From Anthoceros angustus (lineage: Eukaryota; Streptophyta; Anthocerotopsida; Anthocerotales; Anthocerotaceae): 64,000 nt of DNA. The first letter of the stretch is position 1. Each line of letters starts with the position of its first letter. Shown here piece by piece: positions 42,815-52,929 of the stretch. The stretch lies in NCBI GenBank assembly GCA_010909165.1, contig MU008151.1, positions 744,001 through 808,000 of the forward strand, given 5' to 3'. The translations under genes and the position numbers were made by a program. The notes beneath the pieces are model-generated. The model worked only from the letters and a program-made list of their open reading frames with translations, was not told where the DNA came from and ran no database searches.

Positions 42815-45580
42815 TTAGGCCTCCTGTACCCACGTAGTCTTTTTCACCTCTTGAGCACAAGAGTTTGCCACGAATCGGACAAGGGACCCTGCTTGGCTGC
42901 AGGGATCTCTCTCATCCCCAACCACAAAACTATGCACCAGCCCGTCCAGGTCTGTCCACCAGCTCTGACCTGCCTGCTTCCATGCCTTAATGCTTTTTCT
43001 TCTAGCCTGCATGTCCTGCGCCTCCTCCCACATCTGGGCACTGGTGTATATGTTGGACATCAACACATATGCTGCAGCATCTTTGTTGTCCAGCTTCACT
43101 GCTTCGTTGAAAGCATGGCATCCCACCTTCACGTTGCTCCACTTCCTACAAGCACCTAACAGGGTGTGCCACACTGTACTATTCGGCACTACTGGCATGG
43201 ATCTCACCAAAGCTAGTGCCTCCTCCAGTTGCCCTGCACGGCCCAGGAGATCCACCATGCATGTGTAGTGGTCCACCGTGGGCGAGATGGCGTAGTGTGT
43301 TCTCATCAAGTCGAAGCACTCCCACCCCTTCTTCACCAGGCCGGCATGACTGCATACTGTAAGCAAACTCAGGAAGGTGATGCCGTCTGGCCGAACGCCA
43401 TCCCCACTCATCCTCTTCACTAAATCAAACACCACTTCACTGTCTCCTTGAGAAGTGTAGCCTGCAATCAGTGCACTCCAGGCGACAACGTCTCGTTCAG
43501 GTGACTCATCAAACACCTGATGTGCATCAACCATGCTCCCGCACTTTCCATACATGTTTATCAAACTGCCGGCTACAAACAAATCGGCTTGGAGCCCTTG
43601 TGCTTTGATCTGCGCGTGTAGTTGCCTTCCCAGGTACAAAGCTGCCACATTTCCGCATGCTTGCAGAAGGCACACAAATGTGACGGAATCAGGCACAGCC
43701 ATGCCTTCTTCTAGCATAGCTCTGTAGAGTCGAAGGGCTTCCTGGCCCATGCCCTGCTGGGAATACCCTGCTATCATGGCATTCCAGGTGACAACATTCC
43801 TCTTACCAAGTTCATGAAACAGTCTCTGTGCGTCGTCCAACCTGCCACATTTTGCATACATGTTCACCAAACTGTTTGCTACAAAGACGTCGGCTTCAAG
43901 TCCTCGTTCTCGAATCTGCGTATGAAGCTGCTTTCCCTTCTCCAAAGCTGGGGTCCCAACTATCGCACACGCCTGCAGGAGGCACAAAAAAGTCACGGAA
44001 TCGGGAACAGCAATTCCCTCTTGTTGCATAGCACTGTAGAGAAGGAGGGCTTCATGGCCCATGCCCTGCTGGGAATATCCGGCTATCATCGCAGTCCATG
44101 TCACCACATTTTTTTCACGAAGTCCATCAAATAATCTTTGAGCGCGTTCTAAGCTGCCACACTTTGCATACATGTTCACCAAACTGCTGACTACGAACAC
44201 ATCAGCCTGATATCCCCGTTCCCTGATGTGCTGATGAAAGTGCTTACCGGTCTCTAACGCCGGCTTGCCGACACTGGCACATGCCTGTAAGAGGCATACA
44301 AATGTGACGGAATTGGGTACAGTCATGCCGTCTTCCTGCATAGCACTGTAGAGACGAAGGGCTTCATGGCCCATACCTTGCTGGGAATATCCTGCTATCA
44401 TGGCAGTCCAGGTGACCACATCTTTTTGTCGAAGACCATCGAACACTCTATGTGCATCTTGCAAGCTGCCGCACTTTGCATACATGTTCACCAAACAGTT
44501 GGCAAGAACCACATCAGCTTCAAGTCCTCGTTCTCTGATTTGCGCATGAAGATTCTTTCCCTTCTCCAAGGCCAAGTTGCCCAAACTTGCACACGCCTGC
44601 AGCAGGCCCAGAAATGTCACTGGAGTGGGTACAGCCATGCCCTCTTCTTGCATAGCACTGTGGAGACGAAGGGCTTTCAGCCCCATGCCTTGCTGCGAAT
44701 ATCCTGCTATCATGACATTCCAAGTCACAACATCCTTTTGCCCAAGTCCATCAAACACTCTCTCAGCGTCTTCCAAGCTACTACACTTCGCATACATGCT
44801 CACCAAGCAGTTACCGAGCAGCAAATCAGGCTCGATGCCACTGGCCAACATGTCCGCATGCACCTGCTGCCCAGATCTCAAGTCTGACACCCTTAAACAA
44901 GCCTGAAGGGCTGCCACAAACACATGCCCATCTGGCTCCACACTGGACCTGCGCATCCGGTGATACAGTCGTATGGCCTGCTTATCCTGCCCGTGCTTCA
45001 CATGCGAAGAAATGATGGCAGACCACGTGAAGGCATCTGGTTTGCCAACCACCTCAAACACATCCATCGCGTCTTGCAACCTGCCATGAGAAGCATACAT
45101 TCTCAGAATATGAAAGCCCAGGAAAGAGTCTGCCTGGTACCCCTTTCTCACCGTGCAAGCATGGACGCGCCTGCCCAGAAATAGATCCTTCTTCGCTACA
45201 CATTTCTTCAGGACTGCGTAAAAGATAGATTTGGAAATACAACGGTCTGTCTGCACCAGAACTTCCAAAGCCTCAACAGCCTCAGTGAGACGGCCCAAAT
45301 GACATAGCTTGCTCACGGTTTCAGCCGTAACGCCACTCTCCACACCTGCAGACCTATCCACAGCAGCAAGACATTCCATTGGACGGGCTGGCTTTCTGGC
45401 CAAGTTGCTGCACCTCCCAAATTGCTTGTGTGCCAAGGCTTGGTCCCTTGAAGTCAGGCGACCGGGGGTCCTTCCCAGCATTTCCGTGAACCCACCAATC
45501 TGTTGGGTCCATGAGACAGGTGCCCGCAACGGGTCCTGTTGCCCTTTACCTGTCTCTATTACAAGGCTCCAGACAGCCAT
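42815..45580 (-). CDS. PLS-class PPR protein, WW type, intact, no DYW domain
   Basis: An uninterrupted minus-strand frame encodes 921 residues. After VTAETVSKLCHLGRLTEAVEAL come about six P-L-S triplets, the P2-L2-S2 end (YTCMVDLLGRAGQLEEAL), E1/E2 (STVWHTLLGACRKWSNVKVG) and a PG box with Trp874-Trp875 (QSWWTDLDGLVHSFVVGDE). The last ~28 residues are unrelated to DYW. The first ~70 residues are suspect: another frame at 45417-45509 encodes a clear PDF motif (DPTDWWVHG..KDPRSPDFK), which the annotated frame reads as unrelated sequence. The true N-terminus may therefore need a correction or differ from 45580. Role inferred from family: organelle RNA recognition. It is convergent with the gene at 39190. 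Confidence 0.88.
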   Translation of the reverse strand: MAVWSLVIETGKGQQDPLRAPVSWTQQIGGFTEMLGRTPGRLTSRDQALAHKQFGRCSNLARKPARPMECLAAVDRSAGVESGVTAETVSKLCHLGRLTEAVEALEVLVQTDRCISKSIFYAVLKKCVAKKDLFLGRRVHACTVRKGYQADSFLGFHILRMYASHGRLQDAMDVFEVVGKPDAFTWSAIISSHVKHGQDKQAIRLYHRMRRSSVEPDGHVFVAALQACLRVSDLRSGQQVHADMLASGIEPDLLLGNCLVSMYAKCSSLEDAERVFDGLGQKDVVTWNVMIAGYSQQGMGLKALRLHSAMQEEGMAVPTPVTFLGLLQACASLGNLALEKGKNLHAQIRERGLEADVVLANCLVNMYAKCGSLQDAHRVFDGLRQKDVVTWTAMIAGYSQQGMGHEALRLYSAMQEDGMTVPNSVTFVCLLQACASVGKPALETGKHFHQHIRERGYQADVFVVSSLVNMYAKCGSLERAQRLFDGLREKNVVTWTAMIAGYSQQGMGHEALLLYSAMQQEGIAVPDSVTFLCLLQACAIVGTPALEKGKQLHTQIRERGLEADVFVANSLVNMYAKCGRLDDAQRLFHELGKRNVVTWNAMIAGYSQQGMGQEALRLYRAMLEEGMAVPDSVTFVCLLQACGNVAALYLGRQLHAQIKAQGLQADLFVAGSLINMYGKCGSMVDAHQVFDESPERDVVAWSALIAGYTSQGDSEVVFDLVKRMSGDGVRPDGITFLSLLTVCSHAGLVKKGWECFDLMRTHYAISPTVDHYTCMVDLLGRAGQLEEALALVRSMPVVPNSTVWHTLLGACRKWSNVKVGCHAFNEAVKLDNKDAAAYVLMSNIYTSAQMWEEAQDMQARRKSIKAWKQAGQSWWTDLDGLVHSFVVGDERDPCSQAGSLVRFVANSCAQEVKKTTWVQEA

Positions 45581-45596
45581 GAAGTGGAGCAGCAGA

Positions 45597-45832
45597 CTTC
45601 ACCTCTTGCGTAGACGAGAGTCCACTGTGCAGGGTTCAAGAAAAGGTCCTGCAACAAGTTTTCCTGCCTTTTCCTTCTTCATGGTGCTGTCATCAGAAGC
45701 AGCTGCGAGTGCCTCACACCACCAATCTAGATTGGTTGGCAGCTGCAGGGCACAACTCTTGCGAGCTGCCACATCCATTTTCCTCTTCTTCTGTTCAGCT
45801 GCAACACTGGCACCTGCTTTCCGGAGGGGCAC
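45597..45832 (-). pseudogene. Remnant of an N-terminal PDF-type region
   Basis: On the minus strand one frame gives LPTNLDWWCEAL and then MKKEKAGKLVAGPFLEPCTVDS. Another frame over the same bases gives QENLLQDLFLNPAQW, which matches ELLWQ.FF.DPAQWWD at the start of the PPR-DYW:KP proteins. It lies directly upstream of the PPR start at 45580 and may be a second, decayed PDF copy of that gene or a fused relic of a KP-type gene. Confidence 0.5.
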
Positions 45833-46250
45833 AGTTTGACATTATAGGCAAGAGTCATGCTCTCCTGTTTCATAGCTGCATAAAGCTTGAGGGCTTCCGT
45901 AATGACCATACCCTCCTATATTTGCATTCCATGTCATCCATGTTATCTGGTGGATCTGTTCACGGAGGGTATCATCCACCAGTCAGTTGCCAACACAACG
46001 CCAATACTACCTTCCGATCCTTCCTCCTCCAAGCTCCTTCCCGTGACCCGAGGAATAACTCTTGACCAAGCTTGAATCTGAGCATATCCTTCCTCAATCC
46101 TGTAGGCGAATGGTTGCTCGAACACTGCACGACATCCCATAACCTGCCACATTCTGCACACACATCCACTACGCAGGTTCCACCAATCAAATCAGCTCCT
46201 AGTACATCTTTCTGAATCACCTGAAGCTGCTTTTCACAATGCAATCTCCA
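45727..46250 (-). pseudogene. Decayed PPR fragment (KP-like subfamily)
   Basis: The minus strand shows KQLQVIQKDVLGADLIGGTCVVDVCAECGRLWD at 46244-46130, corresponding to an L/S boundary, and ALKLYAAMKQESMTLAYNV at about 45895-45840, corresponding to the end of a P motif. The intervening sequence is disrupted in frame. Word choice (DLIGG.CVVD, QESMTLAYNVTF) is nearer to the genes at 4263 and 60644 than to the WW arrays. No E or DYW domain remains. Confidence 0.6.
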
Positions 46251-46734
46251 CGGATATTACAGGTCATGACAAGTAACGAAAAACGTCACCATCAGCTCCA
46301 CTGAAACTGATCCTCACATGTTCTGCCCATCCCGGAGAAGCATCATATAAGAGTTCTATGGTTGGTTGAGAAACGCTGGGCGCAAATTCAGGCAAGCTGG
46401 GCTAGGACTGAAGAACAGGTCCCTCTCTGATTCCTTCACCATCAAAGCTCATTCCACAAAGGTGCTAAATACTGCATAGGTATCCCTTCCTCACTGATAC
46501 ATCGAAGGTTTTGAAGCAAATTAGGGAACGAAGGCTTAAACGCAAAACAGGACATCAAGCCCAGAATACCTACAGTGCTTTGTTTAGGGGGACTAAGATT
46601 TTACGAAGAATAGGTAGACTCTTTCCGTAGTGCGTATAGTGTCTCCACTAAAAACCCCTCCTGGTTCCGATTCCAGTCGACAAGACGGTGTCGTCTTAGC
46701 AGGAAGCGAGTGGTTTCCTCCGTGTCGTGTGGCC
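46251..46734. other. 5' flank of the V-ATPase F gene
   Basis: No gene is supported in this interval. It contains the presumed promoter and 5' untranslated region of the gene starting at 46735. I do not see an unambiguous TATA box. Confidence 0.5.
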
Positions 46735-47535
46735 ATGGCTGAAACTGCGCCAAAGCCGGGTGCAAGCGAGGCGAAGCTGGATGGCCCGCAAGACCCGGCT
46801 TTGGTTGGCAAGAACTTGATTGGGATCATAGCAGACGAGGTACCGGCTAGCGCGCAATTTTCGTGGTTCAATCTGTGTGCTAACTATTTTCACGTGGTGC
46901 TGCGTATGCGAGGAAGCTGAAATTGACTTTCTGCAGGACACCGTCACCGGATTTCTCCTAGTTGGAGTCGGTAATGTAGATGTCCGGAGGAAAACGAACT
47001 ACCTGGTTGTGGATTCAAGTGAGCCAGCTCATATTCATGCTGTGTACTACTACTTGTGGCTCCTTCTCCTACACTAGGCCAGATCTCGAGGTTTGAGCTT
47101 CAAAAATCTGCAAATGCTGAATCTCTGGTTGTGAATGTGGATGCAGAGACACCTCTGAAAGCTATCGAGGACGCATTCAAGGAGTTCACTAACCGAAGCG
47201 ACCTGGCAATCCTGTTGATCAGCCAACATGTGAGCTAGACCTAAACCTATTCCGGATTCCTCAAACCAGCAGGCATCTACAAAGGTCTCTTCACCCTCTC
47301 TCTCTCTCTCTCTGCCTTTGAATCTTACTGTTGTCCTTGTGCCTTGGTTTCTGTGCTCTTCTTCCAGATTGCCAACTTGATTCGCTACCAGATCGACAGC
47401 TACAACAAGGTCTTTCCTGCAATTCTAGAAATTCCTTCCAAGGATCATCCTTACGACCCCACTCAAGATTCCATTCTTGCTCGAGCCAAGAACATGATTT
47501 CAAGTGATTCAAGTGCCTCTGCTGGCCGAGGCTGA
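46735..47535 (+). CDS. VHA-F: V-type proton ATPase subunit F
   Basis: Four exons are inferred: 46735-46839, 46937-47018, 47147-47229 and 47368-47535. Borders are GT-AG, phases agree, and the product has 145 residues. Subunit F is part of the central stalk of the V1 sector of the vacuolar H+-ATPase, on the cytosolic side of endomembranes. Family landmarks in order are LIGIIADEDTVTGFLLVGVG, RRKTNYLVVDS, IEDAFKEFTNRSDLAILLIS, IANLIRYQIDSYNKVFPAIL and EIPSKDHPYDP. The N-terminus is about 20 residues longer than in many relatives, and the C-terminus ends in a short serine/alanine tail. The start is the first ATG and has a good context (GGCCATGGCT). Confidence 0.95.
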
Positions 47536-48328
47536 TGATGTGCGGTCTGTAGCAAGAAGAACCTTCAACTGTATGTATTATTTCTCATCATTTTCCACGA
47601 GAGTCCATCCCTGGTCGTGACTGTTGTGGCGTGGCACAAGAGACACACTCCCGGCATGTGTGATTTCAGTTGTGATGCCTAGGTGACTGGTTAACTCATC
47701 AGTGAGCACCGGCACGGTGCACCCGAGTTACACATGTGTATGCAAGGGTTGCAGTAGTCACGCCTGGTTGGTGGACTACCTTATAATTATTGTGCTGTAA
47801 AGCTTATCACGGCCGGAATGTTTGTCCAGGGCTACAGTTCCATGCTCCTGCCGAAGGCGGGCCCGCGGCTGTGCTGACACCGCACCGCTGCCGAAGCGAG
47901 CGCCACGGGGAGCCCCGCCGTCTGCTGACACCTGGCGCAGGGTGCACGCCAGCTCGACGCACCCTGCGCCGCGTCAGCTCGGACCGCATGCTGCTGGCGA
48001 GGCCAGCACGCAGGGAGCGGTCGGCGGCGCGTGGCCGCGCCCTGGAGAAGGCGTGGGGTGCGGGCGACCGGTCGCCGGGTCGCGCCGGGGACAAAGCGGT
48101 TAGAACATTCCCTCTCACGTCATTGTTTTTGTGAGCGTGCCCGCTGCCCAGGCGCCTGGTTGCCTGGTTGCCTGGTTGCCTGGCCTGGCAGACTGCAACA
48201 AACCGAGACCGTCGACTCGACTTGCTTTCCTGCTTTCCTGCTCTGTTGCTGCCGTTCCTGCTGCAGCACGCCAGGCAGCCAATCAGTCTGCTTCACGACC
48301 CAACCCAATCCCCTCTACTACCACCCAC

Positions 48329-48335
48329 TATATAT
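48329..48335 (+). promoter_or_regulatory. Possible TATA box of DRE2
   Basis: TATATAT in a CACTATATATCACCC context lies about 590 bases before the DRE2 start codon. If the leader intron at 48439-48890 is real, the spliced 5' leader would be about 100 bases, which makes the position reasonable. Inference only. Confidence 0.35.
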
Positions 48336-48438
48336 CACCCACAGAACCTGTCTACCTGCGTGTTGTTGTCTGCTTGCGCACTGCTGCCCCTGCCGAGCCT
48401 CCTCACCACCTCTGCTGCCCCTGCCTTCTCTTCAACGT

Positions 48439-48890
48439 GTAAGTTGCTCGCTCTGTATCCCATGATTTGTCAGTACTGCAATTCATTACTGTTTGCGGCA
48501 TCGGGTCTGTGTTACTATTCCAGCTCCAGGAGGGATCATGCCGCACGCAACACCTTGCTGTGGTATTCTTGTCTGGGTATTAGAAGGGAGTGAATCCCTT
48601 GCCAGCATAGTACTTGACCTCGCCTTGCCCTGTCCTCGGAAGTGTTAATTTGCCGTATGCATCTCCTGTGCGTGTGACTCTGTCCCTTCAGCCGGCCCTC
48701 TCTCTATGTGTGTACCGGTTCATGCATCCTTTGCCTGCGAGGCAGCTGCCTTGGTGATTGTTGTATAGATACCAGGCCTCCCGCCCTGCTCTGACAGTTC
48801 AATCAAGTTCGAGAGCCAGTCTGTGCTGCCTGCCCCGCTGTGCCGGAATCCGATCCTGACGGGATTCCTGTGTCTGCTTTTTTCTGGCAG
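48439..48890 (+). other. Possible 5'-leader intron of DRE2
   Basis: The donor GTAAGT at 48439 and the acceptor TTTTTTCTGGCAG ending at 48890, which follows a pyrimidine tract, would remove 452 bases and place the DRE2 ATG 28 bases after the splice. This is inferred from splice consensus only. Confidence 0.4.
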
Positions 48891-48918
48891 CTGCGAGGTC
48901 TAAGCGAGGGGAGCAGAT

Positions 48919-50623
48919 ATGGCCACCGACGCGGCGGTGCTTCTTGTCACTGATGTTGCCGCTCTTCCGGCAAGGGTTGTGCTGTGGGCCGTGGGAGCTT
49001 TTCAGGATAACCTGGGACCCGGCAAGGACGTGGCTGTCATCACCCAAGCAAGTGGTGAGCTGCTGCAAGCCGTGACTGTGGAGTTCGGTTTCTGTTTCCG
49101 TCTTGTTTGTATGGCGTTGGTGCTGAGAGTGGATTTGTTGGGCAGGAGTGGAGTTGAAGGTGGCGGCGGGGTCGGTGGATGTGTTTGTCTCCCTGGCTGA
49201 GACTCCTGGCTACCATTCGGCAGCAAGGCTCAATGAAATCGTTAAGGTTATGAGGCCAGGCGGCACTCTTGTAGTTCAGGAGCCCCTGGCAAAGAGAACT
49301 GTATCGAAGGAGGAAGCCGATGTAAGTTCTGTTGGTTTGATGTTTGGCTGTTGCAGGTGCAACAAGGTGTGGCACTGACCGGTTGGGGTATTGCAGACAC
49401 TTGGACTTTCAGTGCAGACCCAAGCTGGCCTGGAGCGGAATCTGCTGCTTGCTGGGTTCGTTGAGGCTAGGGTTGATGAGTCGATTGAGGGAGTGGGACT
49501 TGCGGCCGCAGTTTCTGCGATTTCATCTGATCTGTTCGAGCAAGTTGCTGTAAGTCTCCTAGCTCACCTGTTCACCCTCATCGTGCAGCTTTCTGGATGC
49601 AGATTTAGTTGTTGGGTGATGCTGCAGCTGAAGCATAACACGCAACGTGCCATGAAGTAAGTAGGAGTACGTGTTAGGATCCATGTTTGCAGTTGAATTT
49701 GGTTAGCTCACCACGACGTTTCTGTGACTTGTCTCAGGTGAGAGTGCATAAGCCTAGATGGACAACAGGGCAGTCCTTTGGGTTGAAGAAGACCAGTGCA
49801 AAGAAGGGTAGGTGTAGTGAGTGCTTAGTCGGAATTCAGTGCAATTTGCATGTGAGGGCATCTGTTGAATGTTTCATGTGGATCCTTGTGACAGCCGTGA
49901 AAAGTAACGGAGCAGCTGTAAGGTTGGCTTCGGAGGAGATGAATGAGTTGAACTTTGACTTCAAGCCTCCGACACCGAATGGGTCATCTTTGTGGAAGGT
50001 GGCTGACAAAGATGTTGACGAAGAGTTGGTCGACGAGGATGAGCTCTTGACAGAGGAAGACCGGAAACCTCCTGTTGTACCATGTAGGTGATCTTGGGTT
50101 GTGGTGGATCCATCTGGTTCTCATGGACTTTTGAAGTGCCTTACACTGGGTGATCTTGGTTTGTGCAGCATCTGATGACTGCGAGGTTGGTAAGGCTGGG
50201 AAGAAAGCTTGCAAGAATTGCACTTGTGGCCGAGCTGAGCTTGAAGAGGCAGAGGAAAGCGGAAAACTCTCAGCTGCCCAGCTGAACAACCCGAAATCGG
50301 CCTGTGGAAGCGTGAGTAACGGGGCTTTCACCCAAGCTCGAATGCAGTCTCACTTGCTCCCGACACATATCTCACTGTGCTTTTGTCTATGTGCAGTGTG
50401 GTCTTGGAGATGCCTTCCGTTGCAGGAGTTGCCCTTACAGGGGATTGCCGCCTTTTCAGCTAGGGGAGAAGGTACACGTCATGTTTGTCTGAGCTTGTGC
50501 CTCACCCGGTTGGTGAGCTTGTACAAGGGGCTCCTGACCAGGCGATTCAGGTGCTAATGTTGAGTCTTGGATGTTTTGTTGCAGATTTCTCTGACCGGAT
50601 CATTGCTGACAGCTGACGTTTGA
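48919..50623 (+). CDS. DRE2: Anamorsin homolog DRE2 (CIAPIN1), cytosolic Fe-S assembly
   Basis: Eight exons are inferred: 48919-49054, 49146-49321, 49397-49549, 49738-49807, 49895-50083, 50169-50311, 50397-50471 and 50585-50623. They give 326 residues in one consistent frame. The N-terminal part is the SAM methyltransferase-like domain without a catalytic role ([17 protein letters not shown]). A linker leads to the two C-terminal cysteine motifs. The first is [17 protein letters not shown] near residues 245-259, which binds a [2Fe-2S] cluster. The second is [20 protein letters not shown] near residues 290-309. DRE2 receives electrons from the diflavin reductase TAH18/ATR3 in the cytosolic Fe-S protein assembly pathway. 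The last exon has only 13 codons including the stop. Introns are 75-188 bp. Confidence 0.94.
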
Positions 50624-52929
50624 GCTTCACTTGATGGCTTCTGAATTTGAAGTCCGTTGGTCAAGAACGGGCTCAGGCTTGGTGAGTCTGGGGTGAAGAC
50701 GTGAGGATTTGAAAAGTTTTGAGTCTAGGACTAGGCTGAGGCAATGTACACTACCTTGCATAGTTTAAGTTTGCCAGGGAACACGTTTGCACCATGTGCA
50801 TTGTGTTCTGTCTTGCGGTACTTAGCAGGATAATTCTTGCCGTCTTCTCATTCTTCAGGGTACCAATTGTACCTGACGTGCATCCAGATAGGAAGGTAGA
50901 CACAACCACGAGATGCTGGTATCATGCGTCTCCGCTTGTGAAAGATTCTATAATTGCAAGATCTCGTGTTTCGTTGCATACCATTTCGCTGAAAGCTCAG
51001 GATTTTCGGTTTCATGAGAAAGCATGATCCCGCATTGTATGCCTACTTATCTACCCAATGAGACACGTACTCAGATGACCGCAGGCAGAGTATAGTGTAT
51101 AGTCGTACTCAGAGTATAGTGTATAGTCGTACTCAGATGACCTCAGGACGAGTATAGTCTCTTCCTGTTGGGATGATACGATGTGTAACATACATAGGGG
51201 AATCAGAACCCTTGCTGAAGATTTCTCCCCCGGGGGTTGTTTTGATTTATTTTCAAAATATCAAATTAAAAAAAAAATCTACCCAATGAGAGTATCTAAC
51301 CATGTGTGCTGTTTACGTCCGTTTTCGACGTCCGTCACTGTGGCCTGTTCGTACACAACACACAACAAAACACGGGCGTGTTTATGAACCCGTTGTTACT
51401 TTGTTGGGCGTTATTTTTACAGCAATACAATACAAAGTAATTTTATTCTATTTTATTATTTTTATAAGTTTCTCATTTTTCATTACGATCTACGATTTTA
51501 AGAACTTCTTCCGTATTGAGATACCGTTGTGGAATATGCTTTGCCAACCCAGAGCCACCCAACATTTGACTATGAATTTTATAAGAACTTGTGTTTATGT
51601 GTAAGGAAATTTTAACCTTTATTAGCTGAAGAGAAAGGATGTAAAAATAGAAAAGACGTAGCAACTAACAAGCGCTTTTTAAAGACCTATTATTTGTACT
51701 GTGGTTTATTAGGTTATTATCTATATATAATATAATTTAATTTAGATCTTTGATGTTCTTATTTATGAGTAGGTAGTGAGTGCAGGTACGGTTTACTTTC
51801 AACTTCACTTGTAAGTTTTTAACATAATGGGCTGATATTATCTTACTGCCTCCTTGCTACATCATGTTGGCTATTTGGGATGGAGTGTGTTTGCATAAAT
51901 TGTCGGTTCATAAAATTTACCTTATAAATTAGAACTTTACATATTTTTACCTATGTGAGATTTTGATTTGCATTCCATTTTTTTTTCTAGAATGCTCTAC
52001 AATACTGGATATTCTCGAAAAGAACCTTTTAAGGTATCAAATATTCTTAAAGAAAATTTCGCCTATATGGAATATCATCGAAGAAGGTTTCTCTACACTT
52101 GTGTAATCTCTATGTCAATCTTGAAGAAGGTTTCTTTGCAAATGTGTATTTTCTGTATCAATCCTATTTTACGGTACCATCAAAAGTGACGAAGAAAACA
52201 ATTTTGTTCACAATGGATTTTGATGTAGTCAAGTATTGACACCTCTCATTTGACGTATAACATGAAGTTTTAAAATACTATTAGTTTCGTATTTGAATTG
52301 GTTTACTGCATAGTACATGAATATAGAACGATGTACAGGAATATAGAACGATACTGCTCTATATCGATATGTACACAGATAAATATGAATAGGGCACTTG
52401 ACTCCTGCCGGTGTTAGGAATCATAATGAATACCTTTTATTGAGATTTATACATATTTTAATCTTCATATGTGCAAGTGTGGTCGAAGACAAGAACGTCT
52501 CTCTCAAGCATTAGTGGGCCTTTCAATGCTTGATTGGTCTTCTATGCTTGATCGGTTTTCAAATAGGGTGCCTAGAGGAAGTGGATACCCCGGGTGAAAA
52601 TTCTTCCTTAATATAAAATTCTTCTTCTTCCGTTATTATTTCTTTCGACGTCAAGGTGTCATAAGCCGTAGAGTTTCAACAAACATACATATCTCATCCG
52701 TGTGCAAATTCGAATTGCAAGCAAGTCTAGCATGGTGGAACGATTGTGAGGCGTTTGTCAACTACAAGAACTACGTATGTACCTAAATACTTAAAACAAG
52801 GCAAGAGAAAAAAAATAGTACTTACACGCAGACAATAAAAATTGCTCAGGAGGTGACGGGCTCGGCACTTTGGTTTGGCAGTGGCCGGGCCGTGGAAGGT
52901 TTTTGGCGAGCCGTCTTCCACTGTGCGCC
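50624..52929. other. AT-rich intergenic region
   Basis: The first few hundred bases are probably the DRE2 3' end. From about 51230 to 52850 the sequence is much richer in A+T than its surroundings and has no recognisable gene. A 24-base unit (AGAGTATAGTGTATAGTCGT plus ACTC) is repeated at 51086-51150. Short open frames have no family resemblance. Old transposon sequence is possible but cannot be shown here. Confidence 0.55.

Larger units (their letters stand above)
47536..48918. other. Intergenic and 5' region of DRE2, partly very GC-rich
   Basis: From 47840 to 48130 the sequence is strongly GC-rich, and long overlapping frames on both strands there are a composition effect. A CTGGTTGC(C) repeat lies at 48150-48185. 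Pyrimidine-rich sequence near 48200-48430 and a TATA-like element precede the DRE2 gene. Confidence 0.5.

Noticed and set aside
47790-48134. Long overlapping open frames on both strands
   Set aside because: The stretch is extremely GC-rich, so stops are rare in every frame; no family resemblance and no conserved start.
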